Assembly (NCBI GenBank): GCA_013299045.1
Contig: JAAFJX010000032.1
Location: 1-40,525 of the forward strand
Direction: 5' to 3'
Origin: Cytophagales bacterium
GTDB lineage: Bacteria > Bacteroidota > Bacteroidia > Cytophagales > Bernardetiaceae
Length of the DNA stretch: 40,525 nt
In this document: positions 34,102-40,525 of the stretch, piece by piece
Numbering within the stretch: the first letter of the stretch is position 1
Layout of the letters: every line of letters starts with the position of its first letter
Notes under the pieces: model-generated
The model's database searches: none
What the model was told of the DNA's origin: nothing
Seen by the model: only the letters and a program-made list of their open reading frames with translations
Made by a program: the position numbers and the translations under genes

Positions 34102-34584
34102 ATTTTTACAAATTTAATTCATCAGGATAAAGGCGGCGCAGAGAGCTGCAAAAGTACTTTTTAAGCAAACGCAAAATAAATGGAATATTGACAAAAAAGC
34201 AAGTCTTATGTGCGTTGAAAGGGCAGTTGCTTTGTTTGCTCAATTCAGAATACAAAGAACAACCCATTGCATACTAAACACAGCACACCAAACTACCGAA
34301 ATATAGCTCTTTCTGCAAAAGTGTGTTGGAAATAAGACAAAAAGACGCATATTTAAAAAAGACGAACACCTTGAAAAATAAAATGCGCTATTTTGTCGTA
34401 TTTTTTTGAAAATGTGAATCTTTTGTACGCAATAAATGTCAAAATGTCTTTTTGTTATGGAGTGGTCTTTCCTTTGCAAAATACTTAGCAGCGCAGCACA
34501 CACCACAAACACACAAAACACAGGTGCTGTGATACTATTTCTTTCAAAACAAACAAAATCATCACGCCAAACACACAAACAAAT
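34102..34584. other. 483-base divergent intergenic region between asnS and hsp20
   Basis: It contains the asnS -7 box (34149-34156, minus) and an A/C-rich leader before hsp20 (about 34490-34584, repeated CACAAAC and ACACAAA). A minus-strand ORF spanning 34240-34632 is cysteine- and phenylalanine-rich, overlaps hsp20 and is not credible. Confidence 0.5.
34149..34156 (-). promoter_or_regulatory. -7 box for asnS
   Basis: On the minus strand this reads TACTTTTG, fitting TAnnTTTG, about 48 bases upstream of the ATG at 34101. Confidence 0.4.
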
Positions 34585-35064
34585 ATGAAATGTTATTCTG
34601 AATACACGCACAAAAACGGTAAAAATCCACACCGCATCAAATTTGAATGGCCTAACAACTTTGCTGAAGCCATGAATAACGTTTTGAAGGACTCTTGGCT
34701 AGACGAGCCATTGAGAGGCTTTCGAAGCACACCGGCAGTCAATATCAGCGAAACAGACGAGGCATATTGGTTAGAACTGGCCGCTCCTGGTTATGAACGC
34801 GAGAACTTTAAAATTGATTTAGATGCAGACACTCTCAAAATATCCTCACCCAAGCACACAGAAACAAACACGGAACACGAGCACACCAAGCGTTACCGCA
34901 AGCAGGAGTTTAAGTATGCCTACTTTGAGCGTTCATTCAAGTTGCCCAAGGATACAGAACGCCAGAACATTACAGCCAAGTATCACAATGGTATTTTGTT
35001 GGTAATGATTCCGAAGCTAGTAGCCACAAAAGCAGACAATAGCCATAGCATTCCTGTTGAATAG
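34585..35064 (+). CDS. Hsp20 / alpha-crystallin family small heat-shock protein
   Basis: The 159-residue protein has the alpha-crystallin domain at about 48-150: PAVNISETDEAYWLELAAPG at the start, RSFKLPKDTERQNITAKYHNG, and the closing GILLVMIPK (the GxLxxxxPK signature). A short IxV-type tail (SIPVE) at the C-terminus matches the I/V-x-I/V contact motif used for oligomer assembly. It acts as an ATP-independent holdase under heat or other stress. It follows a long A/C-rich leader and ends at a strong terminator. Confidence 0.93.
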   Translation: MKCYSEYTHKNGKNPHRIKFEWPNNFAEAMNNVLKDSWLDEPLRGFRSTPAVNISETDEAYWLELAAPGYERENFKIDLDADTLKISSPKHTETNTEHEHTKRYRKQEFKYAYFERSFKLPKDTERQNITAKYHNGILLVMIPKLVATKADNSHSIPVE

Positions 35065-35093
35065 TGGCTTTGGTAGGAGCTTAAAACTCAAAA

Positions 35094-35129
35094 AAAAAAC
35101 ACGTACTCAGCAATGGGTACGTGTTTTTT
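35094..35129. terminator. Bidirectional terminator between hsp20 and the AIM24 gene
   Basis: AAAAAACACGTAC (35094-35106) pairs perfectly with GTACGTGTTTTTT (35117-35129), with a 10-base loop and A/T runs on both sides. It separates two converging genes. Confidence 0.88.
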
Positions 35130-35157
35130 GGGGTATATAAGCAGCAAAAAGTACGTT

Positions 35158-35859
35158 TTATGATGCTTGCGTGCCTGCCGGAACTGGGTGCTCCTCAAAA
35201 GGCTGAACCAAGACCCATCCACTGCCGCGGAACATCAGTTGTATAGACTCACCGCTGCTTTTGCCTATTAAGTTTTTCCAAGAAATGTCGGTTTTTATTT
35301 CAGGGCTAAGGTTGCCGTCCCATGCCACGGTTGCGTCTCCGTCCGTACAAACAGGATTGTCTGGGGTTACGTTCAGCATAACAGGGCTGCCGTGTACTGT
35401 AATGGCAATAAAGCCAGTACCTGAAATTCTCATGTTAAAAAGACCACCAGCTAGCATAGCCCCACCAGATTTCATGCGTTTGATTTCGTATGTTAGGGTT
35501 TCTTCTAGGGCTAGTACGTCGTTGCCATTGACAGAAATAGACTCGTTGTTGAGTTGTATGATTTGTATTCTTTTGCCTTGGTCTGCACAAAAAAGCGCGC
35601 CGTTGCCTTCCGCACGCATCATGGTCATGCCTTCGCCTGTAACCATTTTTTTGAACATACTTCCCAGACCCTGCTCCATTGAGCCTTGTTTTTTGAACTG
35701 GATGTTGCCAGTGTAGGCTATCATGGCACCTATTTTGGTCAGAACCGTATTTTTTAGATTAATTCGGAGCGTATTAGGGTTTTCTTGCTCAAAAAAAGAC
35801 CCTGTACTAGTAGGAGAAGCGTTTCGCTTGATAAATTCGGAAATTGAATAATTAGACAT
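35158..35859 (-). CDS. AIM24 family protein
   Basis: This 233-residue protein is of the AIM24/TRAP-like superfamily (DUF124). The fold is seen in repeated strands with glycines: MIAYTGNIQFKKQG, MVTGEGMTMMRAEGNGALFCADQG, GGLFNMRISGTGFIAIT and MFRGSGWVLVQPFEE. The bacterial role is unknown; a yeast member is a mitochondrial inner-membrane organiser. No signal peptide or membrane segment is visible. It is monocistronic here, with the terminator at 35094-35129. Confidence 0.85.
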   Translation of the reverse strand: MSNYSISEFIKRNASPTSTGSFFEQENPNTLRINLKNTVLTKIGAMIAYTGNIQFKKQGSMEQGLGSMFKKMVTGEGMTMMRAEGNGALFCADQGKRIQIIQLNNESISVNGNDVLALEETLTYEIKRMKSGGAMLAGGLFNMRISGTGFIAITVHGSPVMLNVTPDNPVCTDGDATVAWDGNLSPEIKTDISWKNLIGKSSGESIQLMFRGSGWVLVQPFEEHPVPAGTQAS

Positions 35860-35943
35860 TTTGTATAGATGTTTAAATTAGAGAATAATACAACAGCAAT
35901 TTCAGAAATAATTAGGCCATTTTGCAAATTTATTCATTTTTTT

Positions 35944-37068
35944 TTACAAAACAATACAAAAAATTTTATGAACGGCCTCTACAACGTATTCCAACTGTTT
36001 TTTTGTAGTAGCCAAGCCCGAAGGCAAATAGAGACCATTACGCGCCAAACGTTCAGCCACGGGGAAACTTTGATTTTCAAAAAGTCCCATTTTTTGAAAG
36101 ACAGGCTGCTCGTGCATACACCAAAAAAAAGGGCGTGTTTGTATGCCTAACTGAGCGAGTTTTGTGGCCAGCTCCTCTGCTGAAATAGGCGCATTGGGCT
36201 TTAACACAAGGCCAAAAACCCAGTAGATGTTATCGGCATAGTGCATTTTTTTAAGGGGGAGGTCTGCATATTGGCTGATTTTGAGGTTATTCTGATAAAA
36301 TTGCCCAAGTGCTCTCTTTTGGGCAAGGTTTTCGGCCAGGCGTGGGAGTTGCGCCAAACCAAGTGCAGCCTGCAAACTGGTCATGCGGTAGTTCCAGCCG
36401 ATGTTGTGGTGCACAAAACGCCGTCCATTTGGCTCAAAACAGAGATTTCGGAAATAACGGCAGCGCTCGGCAAGTTCAGGGTCGTTGGTCAGAATCATGC
36501 CTCCTTCGCCTGTCGTAATGTGCTTGTTGGGGTAAAAACTAAAAGTACTCAAATGCCCAAAAGAACCGCAAGGCTGTCCATAAGCAGTTTGGCCAATCAT
36601 TTCGGCTGCGTCTTCCACCACCCATAAATTGTACTTTTGAGCAAGCTCTAGTAGCGGCTTCATGTCCGTAGGTAAGCCGTAAATATGAACGGGCAAAATG
36701 GCCTTGGTTTTAGGTGTAATAGCGGCTTCTATCTGCTCTATGGCCATGTTCCAAGTGAGCGGGTCTGCGTCCACCAGCACGATTTTCGCGCCTGCATACC
36801 AAACTGCCGAAGCAGGTGAGATAATGGTGAAGGTAGGCATAATAACCTCATCTTCAGGCTTTAAGCCCAGTACGCGAAGTGCAATGTCTAGTGCGGCAGT
36901 ACCGTTTGCTACTGCAATGCCAAATTGGCGCTGGTGCAACTTAGCGAACTCAGCCTCAAACTGCTGCACAAAAGGGCCTTCGGAAGAAATCCAATTTGTT
37001 TTGAGGCATTCCAAAACGAATTCTTGCTCGGTTGTGCCAAGTTCAAAGGCATTGACAGGAACAAACAT
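35944..37068 (-). CDS. DegT/DnrJ/EryC1/StrS family aminotransferase
   Basis: This 374-residue PLP enzyme of the sugar-aminotransferase type has the PLP lysine K182 in FSFYPNKHITTGEGGM, D153 in VVEDAAE for the pyridine nitrogen, and NGTAALDIAL (about 55-64) for the phosphate. Family members aminate keto sugars in nucleotide-sugar pathways for surface polysaccharides or natural products. No sugar-nucleotide genes are adjacent, so the substrate is open. It starts two bases after the stop of the upstream PD-(D/E)XK gene, so they share a transcript. Confidence 0.88.
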   Translation of the reverse strand: MFVPVNAFELGTTEQEFVLECLKTNWISSEGPFVQQFEAEFAKLHQRQFGIAVANGTAALDIALRVLGLKPEDEVIMPTFTIISPASAVWYAGAKIVLVDADPLTWNMAIEQIEAAITPKTKAILPVHIYGLPTDMKPLLELAQKYNLWVVEDAAEMIGQTAYGQPCGSFGHLSTFSFYPNKHITTGEGGMILTNDPELAERCRYFRNLCFEPNGRRFVHHNIGWNYRMTSLQAALGLAQLPRLAENLAQKRALGQFYQNNLKISQYADLPLKKMHYADNIYWVFGLVLKPNAPISAEELATKLAQLGIQTRPFFWCMHEQPVFQKMGLFENQSFPVAERLARNGLYLPSGLATTKKQLEYVVEAVHKIFCIVL

Positions 37069-37070
37069 TT

Positions 37071-38036
37071 TTAGCGGCCTTTTTTTCTTTTAAGTTCTTC
37101 TAGCTGGCGCAGCAAGTCGGCATTGGCTTGCTCTTTAGCGGCTAAAATACGTTGCTGTTCCTCAAATGCTTTTTGCTGTTCCTCAAATGCCTTCTTTTGC
37201 TCACTAAGTGCTTTTTGTTGTTCTTGAATGGTCTTTTTGTACTGCTTTTCGGTATTGTGAAAAAGCGCGTTCAGAGTGCGCATAGCCTCGTTTTCGTTGT
37301 CTAACTTCTGTCTTTCTTCGGGGTCAGTGCCTGCGTGATGGAGTATGTTTGTAATAGTTTGAAGTTCTTCAATATCAGTTAAGTGAGTATAATTTTTTAC
37401 TGTTTTGCTGTCGTCAATAAAATATTTTTGTTCAAAGATACTGAGTAGTTTGTCTAGTTTGGTTTGGTAGCGGTCTGTAATTCTCTCTACCTGAACGATA
37501 TAACAGTCGTGTGAGAGTTTTTCAATAAAATCATTTTTTTCATAAATGGGTTGCTTGTTCACAAGGTCATAGTATTGGCGCGCCACTTTGAGGCAAGGCG
37601 CTTCTATCTTAGGTAACTTAAATCCCAAAATATAGATGGTGGTGATGGGCAGCGGCATTTTTTCGCCTTCTATCCACTCTTCGCGACGGTACTGTTCACC
37701 CAGATAATTTCTGAAACGCATCAAATCTACGTCTCTTTGTGCTTTTTGAATTTCAATAAGTATCTTTTTGAACTCACCTGATTCAGTTTTGATGGTGGCA
37801 ATAAAATCTAACCTGAACAAATGCACGTTGAGGTGCTCTTGCAAAACAGCTTCTCTTAGCTCCTCCTCATTGACATTTTGGGCTTTCAGGTATTTGAGAT
37901 AAGTAAACTCCTGAGGTTTGATTTGCAGGTGTTCAATCGTTTCGTCTAACAGAGTCCCTACAAAAAACTTTGCTGCACGTTCATTTTCCATGAGGCGCTT
38001 AAACACAACGTCGTAAATAGGGTTCGCTATGAGCAT
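37071..38036 (-). CDS. Rpn family PD-(D/E)XK nuclease / putative transposase
   Basis: From the ATG at 38036 (MLIANPIYDVVFKRLM) the 321-residue protein matches the Rpn/PDDEXK_2 family. The start motif is DxxFKxLM, and the nuclease core is Asp77 in FRLDFIATI with Glu95-x-Gln97 in ILIEIQKAQ and RFRNYLGEQYRR after it. Rpn proteins have been linked to recombination and phage defence. The C-terminal ~70 residues form a coiled coil of near-perfect heptads (EEQQKAF units). The frame is open to 38108, but a -7 box (38056-38063) lies in that extension. It is probably co-transcribed with the downstream aminotransferase. Confidence 0.85.
   Translation of the reverse strand: MLIANPIYDVVFKRLMENERAAKFFVGTLLDETIEHLQIKPQEFTYLKYLKAQNVNEEELREAVLQEHLNVHLFRLDFIATIKTESGEFKKILIEIQKAQRDVDLMRFRNYLGEQYRREEWIEGEKMPLPITTIYILGFKLPKIEAPCLKVARQYYDLVNKQPIYEKNDFIEKLSHDCYIVQVERITDRYQTKLDKLLSIFEQKYFIDDSKTVKNYTHLTDIEELQTITNILHHAGTDPEERQKLDNENEAMRTLNALFHNTEKQYKKTIQEQQKALSEQKKAFEEQQKAFEEQQRILAAKEQANADLLRQLEELKRKKGR
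37152..37235 (-). repeat. Four 21-bp tandem repeats inside the Rpn gene
   Basis: Units at 37152-37172, 37173-37193, 37194-37214 and 37215-37235. The first two differ at one base; the others are more diverged. Each encodes one turn of seven residues in the coiled coil, so unit gain or loss keeps the reading frame. Confidence 0.75.
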
Positions 38037-38055
38037 TAAGGTTTGTTTTAAGGCG

Positions 38056-38063
38056 CAAAGATA
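38056..38063 (-). promoter_or_regulatory. -7 box for the Rpn-aminotransferase operon
   Basis: On the minus strand this reads TATCTTTG, 20 bases upstream of the ATG at 38036. It supports that ATG over the longer frame. Confidence 0.45.
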
Positions 38064-38226
38064 GGAATTTTTAGAGAAGAAATGAAGGAAAAGCAAAGTA
38101 TTAAGCATTGGAAATAGTAGAAGTGCGTCAAGGATAAGTTTTGTGCAAAAACGCTAAGCGCTTTTTCACAAAGGACTTGCCTAAAAAGCGCAATTTTTAG
38201 GCGTTTGCTAAAAAAAGGCATAAGAT

Positions 38227-38257
38227 TTTGCGATTTTAATTATTTGCACTATGTTTG
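38227..38257 (+). promoter_or_regulatory. Promoter of gltA
   Basis: TTTG (38227-38230), a 19-base spacer, then TATGTTTG (38250-38257). The predicted start is near 38264, with a leader of about 45 bases. Confidence 0.6.
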
Positions 38258-38308
38258 TGGTCAATCCATTTTATAAGTACTCACCCAAATTTACTGTTTA
38301 ACTGAATT

Positions 38309-39619
38309 ATGTCAGAGCAAAACAAAAAAATTGCAAAACTTGAATACGATGGCAAGGTGTATGAGTTGCCTGTCATTATCGGTACTGAGAATGAAGCTGC
38401 GATTGATATAAGCAAATTACGCGACCTCAGCGGCCTCATTACACTAGACCCCGGCTACAAAAATACAGGTTCTACACAAAGTGCTATTACGTTTCTGGAT
38501 GGCGAAACAGGCATTTTGCGCTATCGTGGCTATGATATTGAAGAGTTGGCCGAACACGCCAGCTTTATGGAAGTGGCTTGTTTATTGATTTTTGGCGACC
38601 TGCCTACTGCCACCCAGTTGAGTCGTTTTGAGACTGATGTAGCTGAGCATACACTTTTGCATGAAGATATGCGCAAATTTTTTGATGCGCTACCTTCTAC
38701 CACCCACCCTATGGGTGTAATTGCAGCCATGACTTCTGCTCTGACCTCTTTCTATCCGCGCTCACTAGACCCTTACAGGCCGCCGCATGAAGTGTATCGC
38801 ACAATGGTTCGTAGTATGGCCAAGTTACCAACTATCGCGGCTTGGGCTTATAAAGCCTCTATGGGACACCCATTCAACTATCCAGATAACACGGTAGATT
38901 ATTGCTCGCGCTTCCTAAAAATGATGTTCGCGTTGCCTACTGCTCCTTATGAGCTAGACCCTGTGCTGGTAGATGCTCTCAATAAACTCTTGATTCTGCA
39001 CGCCGACCACGAACAAAACTGTTCTACCTCTACAGTACGTATTGTAGGCTCTTCTTTGGCGAGCTTGTATTCCGCTATTGCTGCTGCTATCAATGCCTTG
39101 GGGGGCCCGTTGCACGGTGGTGCAAACCAAGAAGTATTGGTGATGTTGCGCAAAATTAAAGAAAGTGGCATCAGCACAAAAGCCTATGTAGAAAAAGTGA
39201 AATCTGGCGATAAGTCTGCTCGTTTGATGGGCTTTGGCCACCGCGTGTACAAAAACTTTGACCCACGCGCCAAAATTATCAAAAAGGCCTGCGACGACGT
39301 ATTGAATAAACTCGGTATCAATGACCCGCTCCTAAATATAGCGAAAGAGTTAGAAGAAGCCGCTCTCAACGACGAGTACTTCATCAGCCGCAAGCTCTAT
39401 CCGAATGTGGACTTCTACTCTGGTATCATTTATCAGGCCATGAATATCCCCGAAGAAATGTTTACGGTTATGTTTGCGCTTGGCCGCCTGCCTGGTTGGA
39501 TTGCCCAGTGGAAAGAAATGCTCGAAATGAAGCAAGCCATTGGCCGCCCGCGTCAAGTCTATATTGGTGCTACGCAGCGCCCTTACGTGCATATCGATAA
39601 GCGCGAAGATAAAAAATAA
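38309..39619 (+). CDS. gltA: Citrate synthase (type II)
   Basis: Citrate synthase condenses oxaloacetate and acetyl-CoA at the entry to the TCA cycle. The 436-residue length and the N-terminal beta domain (LEYDGKVYELPVIIGTENE) are typical of type II, NADH-sensitive-type enzymes such as that of E. coli. Catalytic residues lie in GGPLHGGANQEV (His near 269), MGFGHRVYKNFDPR (His near 312) and PNVDFYSGIIY (the Asp). ITFLDGETGILRYRGYDIEELAE near residue 70 is also characteristic. It has its own promoter and terminator. Confidence 0.97.
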   Translation: MSEQNKKIAKLEYDGKVYELPVIIGTENEAAIDISKLRDLSGLITLDPGYKNTGSTQSAITFLDGETGILRYRGYDIEELAEHASFMEVACLLIFGDLPTATQLSRFETDVAEHTLLHEDMRKFFDALPSTTHPMGVIAAMTSALTSFYPRSLDPYRPPHEVYRTMVRSMAKLPTIAAWAYKASMGHPFNYPDNTVDYCSRFLKMMFALPTAPYELDPVLVDALNKLLILHADHEQNCSTSTVRIVGSSLASLYSAIAAAINALGGPLHGGANQEVLVMLRKIKESGISTKAYVEKVKSGDKSARLMGFGHRVYKNFDPRAKIIKKACDDVLNKLGINDPLLNIAKELEEAALNDEYFISRKLYPNVDFYSGIIYQAMNIPEEMFTVMFALGRLPGWIAQWKEMLEMKQAIGRPRQVYIGATQRPYVHIDKREDKK

Positions 39620-39635
39620 AACGCACCACCAAACC

Positions 39636-39684
39636 AAGCCGTGTAGATTGTTAATGTTTTTTAAACAGCCTGCACGGCTTTTTT
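39636..39684 (+). terminator. Terminator after gltA
   Basis: AAGCCGTG (39636-39643) pairs with CACGGCTT (39673-39680), followed by TTTT. The 29-base loop can form a smaller inner hairpin. Confidence 0.7.
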
Positions 39685-39741
39685 GTAGCATAGTTTTTGA
39701 GCTTACCTTATACAAAATTGATTATAATCAAAAAAAACCTT

Positions 39742-40263
39742 ATGTCTAAATTTCTGTTCTTGTGTTTGATGGCACTCGCTGTTTTCAGTAGCCAGTCCGC
39801 ACTTTCTCAGGCCAAAAGACTGCCCGCCGTCCAGGTAAGTGATATGAACGGTAAAGCAGTTGATGCCTCTTCTTTTAGCAATGACGGCAAACCAGTTTTT
39901 ATAACCTTTTGGGCTACTTGGTGCAAGCCTTGTATCAACGAACTAGACGCTATACAAGAAAATATAGAGGAGTGGAAAACCGAAACAGGAGTACGTGTTA
40001 TTGCGGTTTCTATTGATGATGCGCGTAGCAAATCGCGTGTGCCAACCATGGTCAGTGGCAGAAATTGGGACTGTGAAATTATGTTAGACGAAAACAGCAA
40101 CCTCAAACGCGCTTTAAACGTTACAAACCCTCCCCATGCCTTCATTCTGGACAAAGACGGTAATATCGTTTGGGAACACAACGCCTATCAGCCCGGAGAC
40201 GAAGACTATTACTTAGAAATCCTTAAAAAATTAGCCAAAGGCGAAATCATAGGAAAACAATAG
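39742..40263 (+). CDS. Exported TlpA-like thiol-disulfide oxidoreductase
   Basis: From the ATG at 39742 the 173-residue protein has a signal peptide (MSKFLFLCLMALAVFSSQSALSQ). A thioredoxin fold of the TlpA/ResA type follows. The redox motif is WATWCKPCINEL, with Cys61 and Cys64. FITFW and IAVSIDD flank it, and NPPHAFILDKDGNIV carries the conserved cis-proline loop. Such proteins reduce periplasmic cysteines, for example in cytochrome c maturation. No cytochrome or DsbD gene is adjacent, so the target is unknown. The frame opens at 39697, but that start precedes the signal peptide. Confidence 0.9.
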   Translation: MSKFLFLCLMALAVFSSQSALSQAKRLPAVQVSDMNGKAVDASSFSNDGKPVFITFWATWCKPCINELDAIQENIEEWKTETGVRVIAVSIDDARSKSRVPTMVSGRNWDCEIMLDENSNLKRALNVTNPPHAFILDKDGNIVWEHNAYQPGDEDYYLEILKKLAKGEIIGKQ

Positions 40264-40289
40264 AGTTTGTTGTAAACCTACAAAAGCAA

Positions 40290-40396
40290 GCCAGTTTTTT
40301 GACAAAATAGGCTAAAAACTAGTAGATTTTAAAGATGAAGCCTTTGTTTAATTGACTGATAATAAATATTTTATATACTTTTTAAAGGAAGACTCG
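40290..40396 (-). mobile_element. MITE-like remnant: one end only (about 107 bp)
   Basis: From GCCAG at 40290 to GACTC at 40396 this aligns closely with 4024-4129 of copy A (the TTGACAAAATAGG and CTTTTTAAAGGAAGACT stretches). The rest of the element is missing. It lies about 25 bases after the TlpA-like gene. Confidence 0.65.
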
Positions 40397-40404
40397 ATAA
40401 AAAA

Positions 40405-40436
40405 GAGGAGCTACTGCACGTCTCCTCTTTTTTTGT
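40405..40436. terminator. Bidirectional terminator before the right-edge gene
   Basis: AAGAGGAG (40405-40412) pairs with CTCCTCTT (40424-40431), followed by a T run. It lies between the TlpA-like gene and a converging minus-strand gene. Confidence 0.75.
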
Positions 40437-40441
40437 AAACA

Positions 40442-40525
40442 TCAAGGTTTTTCAGGAACGCCCATCAGCTCTTTGATTTTTTTAAGGTTATCACCATGAG
40501 TGAGTCGTACTGCTTCGCAACCATA
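40442..40525 (-). CDS. C-terminal end of an unidentified protein (partial)
   Basis: The minus-strand frame from the window edge gives 27 residues ending HGDNLKKIKELMGVPEKP and TGA (complement of 40442-40444). The position directly after a terminator supports a real gene end. It is too short to assign a family. Confidence 0.45.
   Translation of the reverse strand, partial: YGCEAVRLTHGDNLKKIKELMGVPEKP

Noticed and set aside
34240-34632. 130-residue minus-strand ORF upstream of hsp20
   Set aside because: It overlaps the hsp20 start and has an implausible Cys/Phe/Val-rich composition caused by the A/C-rich leader.
1-40525. CRISPR arrays, tRNA and rRNA genes
   Set aside because: No regularly spaced direct repeats and no cloverleaf or rRNA-like sequence were recognised by eye; a tRNAscan/Infernal run would be needed to exclude small RNAs fully.

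Overview
This window looks like chromosomal DNA of a Bacteroidota bacterium, most likely a Cytophagales-type gliding or marine relative; this is an inference. Three things point there. Many promoters carry the Bacteroidota -7 motif TAnnTTTG with an upstream TTTG. One secreted peptidase ends in a type IX secretion (T9SS) sorting domain. The gene set (GcvP, HPPD, AIM24, exosortase, the SGCSIDSSV 'ABC transporter ATPase' family) is also typical. No rRNA, tRNA, CRISPR array or complete autonomous transposon was seen.

Layout. 1-4.3 kb: the tail of a CAP-domain protein, gcvP (glycine decarboxylase), then a non-coding stretch with a MITE-like element. 4.3-12.6 kb: a secreted TPR-CHAT protein, sufE, a stand-alone N-terminal domain resembling that of M48 peptidases, an AAA/ABC-type ATPase with a PPR-like C-terminus, a secreted HExxH peptidase and a family 2 glycosyltransferase. 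12.6-13.3 kb: two more MITE copies in tandem, one internally deleted. 13.4-14.7 kb: a hotdog thioesterase, and a NifU-like scaffold gene followed by an uncharacterised conserved gene. 14.7-15.3 kb: an AT-rich non-coding region with six TTATnCACA DnaA boxes, a strong candidate for the chromosomal origin oriC. 15.4-21.8 kb: hemH, thyA, hppD and three secreted-protein genes (two cysteine peptidases and a partner of unknown function). 21.9-28.6 kb: polA, then a valS-DUF423-exosortase operon. 28.6-34.1 kb: repeat debris, a PIG-L deacetylase overlapping an alpha-ribazole-phosphatase-like gene, and asnS. 34.6-40.5 kb: hsp20, AIM24, a DegT aminotransferase behind an Rpn-type PD-(D/E)XK gene, gltA, a TlpA-like thioredoxin and a final partial gene.

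Most genes are core metabolism or information processing: glycine cleavage, Fe-S assembly, haem, thymidylate, tyrosine catabolism, the TCA cycle, DNA polymerase I and two aminoacyl-tRNA synthetases. The accessory signal lies in four places: the MITE-like family, with about six full or partial copies and two full-size copies in inverted orientation around an 8.7 kb segment; the PPR-like ATPase; the papain-like peptidase with a secreted partner; and the exosortase with no visible substrate. The most informative single observation is the candidate oriC between the nifU-like gene and hemH.
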